Shown here: piece by piece, positions 55,366 through 64,000 of the stretch
Layout: every line of letters begins with the position of its first letter
How positions within the stretch are numbered: position 1 is the first letter of the stretch
Assembly: GCA_003116995.1 (NCBI GenBank)
Contig: BDSL01000023.1
Location: 930,001 to 994,000 of the forward strand
Source of the DNA: Yamagishiella unicocca
Lineage: Eukaryota > Chlorophyta > Chlorophyceae > Chlamydomonadales > Volvocaceae
DNA length: 64,000 bases
Direction of reading: 5' to 3'
Translations under genes and position numbers: made by a program
Notes under the pieces: generated by a model
The model's input: only the letters and a program-made list of their open reading frames with translations
The model's database searches: none
What the model was told of the DNA's origin: nothing

Positions 55366-57153
55366 GTGATCGCCTACGCAGCGTCGCTCGAGAGTGGAGC
55401 GCAGCGCGCCGCGGAGACAGCCTTCGCCTTCCGCCAGCACATATTGGGCCGCTACGGCGCGTGTGCGGAGGTGTGCACGGACCAAGGCAGCGAGTGGAAG
55501 GGCGAGTTTGCCAGCTGCCTCCAAGAGGCGCTCATTGATCATCGGCAGACTTCAGCCAACCATCCCCAGGCCAACGGGCTAAGCGAGCGTGCCATTCGCT
55601 CAGTCAAGGAGGCGCTTACCAAGATGGCCAACGCCAGCGGCGGCTATGCCAACTGGGATGAGCAGCTTCCATCCATCATGCTCGGCTACAACTGTTCGGT
55701 GCAGGGCTCCACCAAGCTCTGCCCCTACACCATCGTCCACACGGTTGACCCAGTCATACCGCCAGCTATTAAGGACAGGTTTGGTCCCGAGCTTAACCTG
55801 GATGACCCCGAGGGCGTCGCCCGGTCCGTGCTCGTCAGGGCAGCAGCCGTCCAAAAGCACATGGCTATGGCGGGAGGCAACCTCTCGATAGCCCAGCATC
55901 GTGACCGGTTACATTATGCGCGTCTGCGTGGAGGAGGTCTGGACCCTGCGCTGCGCAAAGTCGACATTGGTGACTACGTGTATTACCGCAATGCTACATC
56001 AACTAGCTCGCTCGAGGCCAACGCACGGCCTGAAATTCTACGGGTCGTCGAGACGCGCCCATCAGGGGTAGTCGTGCTGGAGGGCAAGTGCGGAGGGCGC
56101 TTGACCGCTCATGTTACTCATGTGGCTCCATGTCATCTGCCCATCACCGACGATCAGCTCGACACGTGGCTGGCCAAGCCACCGCTGACCCTTGCTTGTG
56201 AGGTCTGTCGTATGCCCGACTCCGAGGAGTGGATGCTGCTGTGCGACTCGTGCGGAACGGGCTGGCACACTTACTGCCTTAAGCCACCATTGGAAGGGAT
56301 CCCCCAGGGAAGCTGGATCTGCTGCGGCTGCGAGCGAAAGGGAATAACTGTCAAGCAGGTGGAGGCCAGGAGCGCGCCACGTGCCCCATCATTGTTGCAT
56401 CCACCAACGCTTGCCAGGTTTCAAGGCGCCTTTGCCATGCGCGCTCACCGCCGTGGGCGCTCCCTTAGCAAGGCTGAGGCTGGCGTTGTAATGTATGCCG
56501 GCAAGCACGGCAACGTGCATCACTTCACGGTGGAGTACCCTGACAAGACGTCCGAGTTGGTCAGTCTCAGGGAGCTGCGTCCACGTCTCATGGTACCAGG
56601 CGCGCCGGAGCCCGCCGCTACTGCGTCGGCTCTGCAGCCTGCGTCTTCTGTGATCATCGACATCTCTGTGGCTTCAACCGCCAGCGAGCGTGCGGCACTT
56701 GCCGAGGTGATAGATCTCGGCGGTGCCCTTAGTGTATTTGCGCCCTTAGGGCTTAGTGAGCAGACTGCTGTGTGGGCCCGTCGGCAGGGTTGCACCCTGC
56801 GCCATGGTGTGCCAGGGGTCGGTCCAGCTGCCCTGAGCACAGAGGAGCTCACTCGTGCAGGCAAGAGTGGGGTGAATATGGGGGTTATTTGGCTAGAGGG
56901 CCTGGTTTCTGAGGTGGGACAGGTCGCTGATGTAGCTGTAGCACACGCCCGCGAGGCTGTGATTATTCGGGTGTGCCGTGAGTACCTGTGGAACGCAGGT
57001 GAAGCACGTCTGCGCTGGCTCCGCACCAGGCAGGTGGAGGGCCGTTTATTGATATTGCCGTGTGTTACATGCATTTGGCTAGTGCTCATGGCGGGAGGCG
57101 AGCGCCGTCGGGGGTTTATCAGGCGCTCTGCCGGTCCTGTGCCGTTGTTCTAA
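55366..57153 (+). CDS. Integrase core fragment fused to PHD finger, Tudor-like and unknown C-terminal domain
   Basis: 595 codons. Residues 1-130 are the back of the integrase catalytic core: Asp39 in CTDQGSEWKGEF and Glu74 in HPQANGLSERAIRSVKEAL, 35 apart as in DDE integrases. The first Asp is lost. Post-catalytic residues 130-270 include GDYVYYRNATS and a GGRLTAHVTHVAPCH module. Residues 278-322 form a complete C4HC3 PHD finger (C278, C281, C293, C296, H301, C304, C319, C322; DSCGTGWHTYCLKPPLEG; W317 before the last pair). A Tudor/Agenet-like stretch follows at about 365-410 (VVMYAGKHGNVHHFTVEYPD to ELRPRL). The last 170 residues contain AVIIRVCREYLWNAGEARLR + WLRTRQVEGRLLILP and are unassigned. 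PHD and Tudor modules read histone tails, so they may guide insertion (inference). Confidence 0.88.
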   Translation: MIAYAASLESGAQRAAETAFAFRQHILGRYGACAEVCTDQGSEWKGEFASCLQEALIDHRQTSANHPQANGLSERAIRSVKEALTKMANASGGYANWDEQLPSIMLGYNCSVQGSTKLCPYTIVHTVDPVIPPAIKDRFGPELNLDDPEGVARSVLVRAAAVQKHMAMAGGNLSIAQHRDRLHYARLRGGGLDPALRKVDIGDYVYYRNATSTSSLEANARPEILRVVETRPSGVVVLEGKCGGRLTAHVTHVAPCHLPITDDQLDTWLAKPPLTLACEVCRMPDSEEWMLLCDSCGTGWHTYCLKPPLEGIPQGSWICCGCERKGITVKQVEARSAPRAPSLLHPPTLARFQGAFAMRAHRRGRSLSKAEAGVVMYAGKHGNVHHFTVEYPDKTSELVSLRELRPRLMVPGAPEPAATASALQPASSVIIDISVASTASERAALAEVIDLGGALSVFAPLGLSEQTAVWARRQGCTLRHGVPGVGPAALSTEELTRAGKSGVNMGVIWLEGLVSEVGQVADVAVAHAREAVIIRVCREYLWNAGEARLRWLRTRQVEGRLLILPCVTCIWLVLMAGGERRRGFIRRSAGPVPLF

Positions 57154-58427
57154 GGGGCTTTGTCTTGCCCGTTTCAAGTTTTTCTGGTTGTGGCAGAGTG
57201 TGCAACTGGCAACCAGCACTTTTCCACCGGCTTCGTGCTGGGGGGGGGAATGCCAGTGAGCCACGTCAGCTGTACAGCACCACGTTAGTTGGCGTGACAG
57301 CTGTCGTGGTGCTTGCCATATAGGACGAAAGTGATGGGGATGGTGAGGAATGACAGATGTCAGGGAATGGGGTGTTGTGACAGCTGTCAGGGGACAAGGG
57401 TGGAGGTTCAAATCTGGCATGATGCAATTTTATGGTGAATGTTTTTGAATGTAGGGCATGTGCATAGAACATATCGGCGCAAGTTGGAACTGAACGCGTG
57501 CGGATGTAAGCACCGGACCTTTGGTGGGGTGGGAGATGTGGAAGGGGTATGTAAGGAGTTTGTTTGTAGGTAATGAGCGGAAGTATGAAGAAAGAGGATG
57601 GAAGCATTTGCCATTCCGCATAAAGGCATGGTAGCCAGCAGCCAGCGTGGGGCGTCATGAATACATGGAAGGCCGTACAGGGTCAGACTACAAGCGGGAG
57701 TTGCAATAGGTAGTGTGTCAGAAGCCAAGAAGGACATAAAGCTTTTGATACCGACATTGTAATTTCGGAGATATTGTAAAAATGGACGAGCGAGTCCTGT
57801 GTGCGTCGCCCAGCCCAGAACCTTACGGAGAGGACCTACCCGGCGAGAGGGAGTTGAGGTTGCCTTCTCTGCACGAGTCGACAAAAGCGGTAGGCCAGGC
57901 GGCTGGCCGTACGCTAAGGGCATGAGTTGCGCCCTGCGGTTAGCGTTGTCTGGTAGATGTGGTTACATGGCTTTGATTGCCGGTAATTACGGTAGTTATA
58001 TTAGTGCTATTGTTGCAGTAGATGTGAAGCCAACGGACACATGTGCATGTGTCGGCAGCAATGGTAGATGTGCTCCAGGGATGGCAGTTAGCCACGTTCG
58101 GGAGCGCACCTAGGCCCCCTGCCTGGAATGCCCAGGCAGCGGAGTTTGTCGCCACAAACTAACAAAGTCTGGAAGAAACAGCCCTGTACTGACACATCGC
58201 TGTAAGACTAGTGCGTACCTCCGCCCATTCTCTCAACAGCATCCACAACTTGCACGTCGCAGTGTGTTGATTGCTCAGCCGTAACCGGCAGTCTTTTCAC
58301 TCTCTTCACCCAAGAGCCGACGCACGCGCGTCGGTGCCGCGTCAGGCAGCCAGGCGGCCTCTGGAACAGCAAATCCTAGTCTTCAGTGGGCTCACCTGCC
58401 CTGCACAGCACGCTGTGTGTCGTGACA
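57154..58427. other. Region between the gypsy element and the satellite, no gene seen
   Basis: About 1.3 kb. A G/T-rich start (57.15-57.25 kb) could be the 3' untranslated part of the gypsy element. The rest has moderate GC and short frames only. No copy of the sequence just upstream of 49753 was recognised, so no 3' LTR can be called. Confidence 0.4.
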
Positions 58428-61400
58428 TACCGTTAAGCTGCATGCCCAAGAGCGAGGCCGATCGAAGGTTGCCGGAGAAGCCGATGCTTGCCGATTGGCC
58501 CGGACGTCCTCGTGCGGCGATCCCCAGAGGCGAATTTCGGTGGGGACGTTCCTTTCACATAGGTAGTGCTACCGTTAAGCTGCGTGCCCAAGAGCGAGGC
58601 CGATCGAAGGTTGCCGGAGAAGCCGATGCTTGCCGATTGGCCCGGACGTCCTCGTGCGGCAATCCCCAGAGGCGAATTTTGGTGGGGACGTTCCTTTCAC
58701 AAAGGTAGTGCTACCGTTAAGCTGCGTGCCCAAGAGCGAGGCCGATTGAAGGTTGCCGGAGAAGCCGATGCTTGCCGATTGGCCCGGACGTCCTCGTGCG
58801 GCGATCCCCAGAGGCGAATTTCGGTGGGGACGTTCCTTTCACAAAGGTAGTGCTACCGTTAAGCTGCGTGCCCAAGAGCGAGGCCGATTGAAGGTTGCCG
58901 GAGAAGCCGATGCTTGCCGATTGGCCCGGACGTCCTCGTGCGGCGATCCCCAGAGGCGAATTTCGGTGGGGACGTTCATTTCACATAGGTAGTGCTACCG
59001 TTAAGCTGCGTGCCCAAGAGCGAGGCCGATCGAAGGTTGCCAGAGAAGCCGATGCTTGCCGATTGGCCCGGACGTCCTCGTGCGGCGATCCCCAGAGGCG
59101 AATTTCGGTGGGGACGTTCCTTTCACATAGGTAGTGCTACCGTTAAGCTGCGTGCCCAAGAGCGAGGCCGATCGAAGGTTGCCGGAGAAGCCGATGCTTG
59201 CCGATTGGCCCGGACGTCCTCGTGCGGCGATCCCCAGAGGCGAATTTCGGTGGGGACGTTCCTTTCACATAGGTAGTGCTACCGTTAAGCTGCGTGCCCA
59301 AGAGCGAGGCCGATTGTAGGTTGCCGGAGAAGCCGATGCTTGCCGATTGGCCCGGACGTCCTCGTGCGGCGATCCCCAGAGGCGAATTTCGGTGGGGACG
59401 TTCCTTTCACATAGGTAGTGCTACCGTTAAGCTGCGTGCCCAAGAGCGAGGCCGATCGAAGGTTGCCGGAGAAGCCGATGCTTGCCGATTGGCCCGGACG
59501 TCCTCGTGCGGCGATCCCCAGACGCGAATTTCGGTGGGGACGTTCCTTTCACATAGGTAGTGCTACCGTTAAGCTGCGTGCCCAAGAGCGAGGCCGATTG
59601 TAGGTTGCCGGAGAAGCCGATGCTTGCCGATTGGCCCGGACGTCCTCGTGCGGCGATCCCCAGACGCGAATTTCGGTGGGGACGTTCCTTTCACATAGGT
59701 AGTGCTACCTTTAAGCTGCGTGCCCAAGAGCGAGGCCGATTGTAGGTTGCCGGAGAAGCCGATGCTTGCCGATTGGCCCGGACGTCCTCGTGCGGCGATC
59801 CCCAGAGGCGAATTTCGGTGGGGACGTTCCTTTCACATAGGTAGTGCTACCGTTAAGCTGCGTGCCCAAGAGCGAGGCCGATCGAAGGTTGCCGGAGAAG
59901 CCGATGCTTGCCGATTGGCCCGGACGTCCTCGTGCGGCGATCCCCAGAGGCGAATTTCGGTGGGGACGTTCCTTTCACATAGGTAGTGCTACCGTTAAGC
60001 TGCGTGCCCAAGAGCGAGGCCGATTGAAGGTTGCCGGAGAAGCCGATGCTTGCCGATTGGCCCGGACGTCCTCGTGCGGCGATCCCCAGAGGCGAATTTC
60101 GGTGGGTACGTTCCTTTCACAAAGGTAGTGCTACCGTTAAGCTGCGTGCCCAAGAGCGAGGCCGATCGAAGGTTGCCGGAGAAGCCGATGCTTGCCGATT
60201 GGCCCGGACGTCCTCGTGTGGCGATCCCCAGAGGCGAATTTTGGTGGGGACGTTCCTTTCACATAGGTAGTGCTACCGTTAAGCTGCGTGCCCAAGAGCG
60301 AGGCCGATTGAAGGTTGCCGGAGAAGCCGATGCTTGCCGATTGGCCCGGACGTCCTCGTGCGGCGATCCCCAGAGGCGAATTTCGGTGGGGACGTTCCTT
60401 TCACAAAGGTAGTGCTACCGTTAAGCTGCGTGCCCAAGAGCGAGGCCGATTGAAGGTTGCCGGAGAAGCCGATGCTTGCCGATTGGCCCGGACGTCCTCG
60501 TGCGGCGATCCCCAGAGGCGAATTTCGGTGGGGACGTTCATTTCACATAGGTAGTGCTACCGTTAAGCTGCGTGCCCAAGAGCGAGGCCGATCGAAGGTT
60601 GCCGGAGAAGCCGATGCTTGCCGATTGGCCCGGACGTCCTCGTGCGGCGATCCCCAGAGGCGAATTTCGGTGGGGACGTTCCTTTCACATAGGTAGTGCT
60701 ACCGTTAAGCTGCGTGCCCAAGAGCGAGGCCGATCGAAGGTTGCCGGAGAAGCCGATGCTTGCCGATTGGCCCGGACGTCCTCGTGCGGCGATCCCCAGA
60801 GGCGAATTTCGGTGGGGACGTTCCTTTCACATAGGTAGTGCTACCGTTAAGCTGCGTGCCCAAGAGCGAGGCCGATCGAAGGTTGCCGGAGAAGCCGATG
60901 CTTGCCGATTGGCCCGGACGTCCTCGTGCGGCGATCCCCAGAGGCGAATTTCGGTGGGGACGTTCCTTTCACATAGGTAGTGCTACCGTTAAGCTGCGTG
61001 CCCAAGAGCGAGGCCGATTGAAGGTTGCCGGAGAAGCCGATGCTTGCCGATTGGCCCGGACGTCCTCGTGCGGCGATCCCCAGACGCGAATTTTGGTGGG
61101 GACGTTCCTTTCACCTAGGTAGTGCTACCGTTAAGCTGCGTGCCCAAGAGCGAGGCCGATTGAAGGTTGCCGGAGAAGCCGATGCTTGCCGATTGGCCCG
61201 GACGTCCTCGTGCGGCGATCCCCAGACGCGAATTTTGGTGGGGACGTTCCTTTCACCTAGGTAGTGCTACCGTTAAGCTGCGTGCCCAAGAGCGAGGCCG
61301 ATCGAAGGTTGCCGGAGAAGCCGATGCTTGCCCATTGGCCCGGACGTCCTCGTGCGGCGATCCCCAGAGGCGAATTTCGGTGGGGACGTTCCTTTCACAT

Positions 61401-64000
61401 AGGTAGTGCTACCGTTAAGCTGCGTGCCCAAGAGCGAGGCCGATCGAAGGTTGCCGGAGAAGCCGATGCTTGCCGATTGGCCCGGACGTCCTCGTGCGGC
61501 GATCCCCAGAGGCGAATTTCGGTGGGGACGTTCCTTTCACATAGGTAGTGCTACCGTTAAGCTGCGTGCCCAAGAGCGAGGCCGATCGAAGCCGAGGCCG
61601 ATGGCCGTTCGGCGCGACCCCAAGGAGGCTACGTAAGCGCGGCCAGAGCGAGGCCGATCGAAGGTTGCCGGAGAAGCCGATGCTTGCCGATTGGCCCGGA
61701 CGTCCTCGTGCGGCGATCCCCAGAGGCGAATTTCGGTGGGGACGTTCCTTTCACATAGGTAGTGCTACCGTTAAGCTGCGTGCCCAAGAGCGAGGCCGAT
61801 CGAAGGTTGCCGGAGAAGCCGATGCTTGCCGATTGGCCCGGACGTCCTCGTGCGGCGATCCCCAGAGGCGAATTTCGGTGGGGACGTTCCTTTCACATAG
61901 GTAGTGCTACCGTTAAGCTGCGTGCCCAAGAGCGAGGCCGATCGAAGGTTGCCGGAGAAGCCGATGCTTGCCGATTGGCCCGGACGTCCTCGTGCGGCGA
62001 TCCCCAGAGGCGAATTTCGGTGGGGACGTTCCTTTCACATAGGTAGTGCTACCGTTAAGCTGCGTGCCCAAGAGCGAGGCCGATCGAAGGTTGCCGGAGA
62101 AGCCGATGCTTGCCGATTGGCCCGGACGTCCTCGTGCGGCGATCCCCAGAGGCGAATTTCGGTGGGACGTTCCTTTCACATAGGTAGTGCTACCGTTAAG
62201 CTGCGTGCCCAAGAGCGAGGCCGATCGAAGGTTGCCGGAGAAGCCGATGCTTGCCGATTGGCCCGGACGTCCTCGTGCGGCGATCCCCAGAGGCGAATTT
62301 CGGTGGGGACGTTCCTTTCACATAGGTAGTGCTACCGTTAAGCTGCGTGCCCAAGAGCGAGGCCGATCGAAGGTTGCCGGAGAAGCCGATGCTTGCCGAT
62401 TGGCCCGGACGTCCTCGTGCGGCGATCCCCAGAGGCGAATTTCGGTGGGGACGTTCCTTTCACATAGGTAGTGCTACCGTTAAGCTGCGTGCCCAAGAGC
62501 GAGGCCGATCGAAGGTTGCCGGAGAAGCCGATGCTTGCCGATTGGCCCGGACGTCCTCGTGCGGCGATCCCCAGAGGCGAATTTCGGTGGGGACGTTCAT
62601 TTCACCTAGGTAGTGCTACCGTTAAGCTGCGTGCCCAAGAGCGAGGCCGATCGAAGGTTGCCGGAGAAGCCGATGCTTGCCGATTGGCCCGGACGTCCTC
62701 GTGTGGCGATCCCCAGAGGCGAATTTTGGTGGGGACGTTCCTTTCACCTAGGTAGTGCTACCGTTAAGCTGCGTGCCCAAGAGCGAGGCCGATCGAAGGT
62801 TGCCGGAGAAGCCGATGCTTGCCGATTGGCCCGGACGTCCTCGTGCGGCGATCCCCAGAGGCGAATTTCGGTGGGTACGTTCCTTTACATAGGTAGTGCT
62901 ACCGTTAAGCTGCGTGCCCAAGAGCGAGCCGATCGAAGGTTGCCGGAGAAGCCGATGCTTGCCGATTGGCCCGGACGTCCTCGTGCGGCGATCCCCAGAG
63001 GCGAATTTCGGTGGGGACGTTCCTTTCACATAGGTAGTGCTACCGTTAAGCTGCGTGCCCAAGAGCGAGGCCGATCGAAGGTTGCCGGAGAAGCCGATGC
63101 TTGCCGATTGGCCCGGACGTCCTCGTGCGGCGATCCCCAGAGGCGAATTTCGGTGGGGACGTTCCTTTCACATAGGTAGTGCTACCGTTAAGCTGCGTGC
63201 CCAAGAGCGAGGCCGATCGAAGGTTGCCGGAGAAGCCGATGCTTGCCGATTGGCCCGGACGTCCTCGTGCGGCGATCCCCAGAGGCGAATTTCGGTGGGG
63301 ACGTTCCTTTCACATAGGTAGTTCTACCGTTAAGCTGCGTGCCCAAGAGCGAGGCCGATCGAAGGTTGCCGGAGAAGCCGATGCTTGCCGATTGGCCCGG
63401 ACGTCCTCGTGCGGCGATCCCCAGAGGCGAATTTTGGTGGGGACGTTCCTTTCACATAGGTAGTGCTACCGTTAAGCTGCGTGCCCAAGAGCGAGGCCGA
63501 TCGAAGGTTGCCGGAGAAGCCGATGCTTGCCGATTGGCCCGGACGTCCTCGTGCGGCGATCCCCAGAGGCGAATTTCGGTGGGTACGTTCCTTTTACATA
63601 GGTAGTGCTACCGTTAAGCTGCGTGCCCAAGAGCGAAGCCGATCGAAGGTTGCCGGAGAAGCCGATGCTTGCCGATTGGCCCGGACGTCCTCGTGCGGCG
63701 ATCCCCAGAGGCGAATTTCGGTGGGGACGTTCCTTTCACATAGGTAGTGCTACCGTTAAGCTGCGTGCCCAAGAGCGAAGCCGATCGAAGGTTGCCGGAG
63801 AAGCCGATGCTTGCCGATTGGCCCGGACGTCCTCGTGCGGCGATCCCCAGAGGCGAATTTCGGTGGGGACGTTCCTTTCACATAGGTAGTTCTACCGTTA
63901 AGCTGCGTGCCCAAGAGCGAGGCCGATCGAAGGTTGCCGGAGAAGCCGATGCTTGCCGATTGGCCCGGACGTCCTCGTGCGGCGATCCCCAGAGGCGAAT
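58428..64000 (+). repeat. 142-bp tandem satellite array, about 39 units, continuing past the window
   Basis: From about 58428 to the last base, a 142-bp unit repeats head to tail. It starts TACCGTTAAGCTGCGTGCCC, then has GAGGCCGATCGAAGGTTGCC, GATGCTTGCCGATTGGCCCG, CGATCCCCAGAGGCGAATTT and CGTTCCTTTCACATAGGTAG. Units are mostly 97-100% identical. Recurring variants are CGATCGAAGG / CGATTGAAGG / CGATTGTAGG, CAGAGGCG / CAGACGCG, TTTCGG / TTTTGG, CACATAGG / CACAAAGG / CACCTAGG. Single-base deletions occur near 62165, 62886 and 62927. Because 142 is not a multiple of three, reading frames change phase from unit to unit and end at TAGGTAG, so short frames here are not genes. Centromeric, pericentromeric or subtelomeric satellite are all possible. 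Confidence 0.98.
61591..61662 (+). repeat. 72-bp insertion in one satellite unit
   Basis: After GCCGATCGAA a foreign stretch (GCCGAGGCCGATGGCCGTTC ... GGAGGCTACGTAAGCGCGGC) is inserted. It ends with a repeated AGAGCGAGGCCGATCGAA, after which the unit resumes. It is the only large irregularity in the visible array. Confidence 0.9.

Larger units (their letters stand above)
49753..57153 (+). mobile_element. Defective Ty3/gypsy-like retrotransposon with PHD-finger integrase (coding span)
   Basis: Order gag, protease remnant, reverse transcriptase-RNase H, integrase identifies a Ty3/gypsy (Metaviridae) arrangement. The coding span is about 7.4 kb. I could not find LTRs, a primer binding site or a target duplication, so the true ends are unknown. 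The copy is dead: an inverted duplication and frameshift at the gag/protease junction, in-frame stops at 52446 and 55098, and loss of the front of the integrase. The integrase tail carries a PHD finger and Tudor-like segment where chromoviruses have a chromodomain. Confidence 0.9.

Noticed and set aside
57154..58427. 3' LTR of the second gypsy element
   Set aside because: No sequence shared with the region upstream of 49753 and no TG...CA-bounded direct repeat could be found by eye.
58428..64000. Many overlapping 60-140-codon open frames of nearly identical sequence
   Set aside because: They are by-products of the 142-bp satellite. The period is not a multiple of three, the frames end at the same TAGGTAG, and variant sites do not favour synonymous changes.
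58428..64000. CRISPR-like repeat array
   Set aside because: Units are contiguous 142-bp copies with no unique spacers, in a eukaryotic genome.

Overview
The window looks like nuclear DNA of a green alga, most likely a volvocine/chlamydomonad chlorophyte. Reasons: GC-rich multi-exon genes with GT-AG (some GC-AG) introns, proteins swollen by long Ala/Gly/Pro/Gln runs, TGTAA poly(A) signals after several genes, telomere-like CCCTAAA/TTTTAGGG motifs and algal-type Ty3/gypsy elements. No prokaryotic operon, CRISPR array or convincing tRNA/rRNA gene was seen. All exon models were built by eye from splice-site phase and protein family knowledge.

Positions 1-43.6 kb are gene territory. In order: a low-complexity protein of unknown function (26-2937, +); a small possible gene (4205-4576, +); a Rubisco-LSMT-like SET-domain methyltransferase (6247-9344, +) converging on a G-patch plus C2H2 zinc-finger protein of GPATCH8 type (10013-12302, -); a divergently transcribed unknown 633-residue protein (12825-16212, +); about 4 kb without a convincing gene; a Gln/Pro-rich protein of about 1000 residues (20251-23784, -); a small two-exon gene (25400-26131, +); a 14-exon 2-phosphoglycerate-kinase/LPA1-type P-loop protein (27451-35563, +); a 10-exon FG nucleoporin of the NUP42/NUPL2 (hCG1) type (37739-41706, +); and a 101-residue unknown protein (43251-43556, -). 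The genes look like independent housekeeping units, not one pathway. Their introns hold minisatellites and at least two families of short dispersed repeats.

From 44.9 kb the window becomes repeat territory. A Ty3/gypsy chromovirus derivative (44937-47493) has near-identical 416/420-bp LTRs, a CCCAG target-site duplication, a primer binding site and an integrase-chromodomain remnant. Most of gag-pol is replaced by a 296-bp inverted duplication. A second, larger gypsy-like element (coding span 49753-57153; LTRs not found) has gag, a broken protease region, reverse transcriptase/RNase H, and an integrase whose tail carries a perfect C4HC3 PHD finger, a Tudor-like stretch and a further unknown domain. 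It too contains an inverted duplication (409/422-bp arms, 31-nt loop).

From 58428 to the window end lies a tandem satellite of period 142 bp, about 39 units, with one 72-bp insertion and signs of an 11-unit higher-order repeat. The order unique genes, degraded retroelements, satellite suggests a transition into heterochromatin (pericentromeric, subtelomeric or knob-like). The most unusual signals are the PHD-finger integrase, the inverted duplications in both retroelements, and the dispersed repeat families that sit almost only inside introns.
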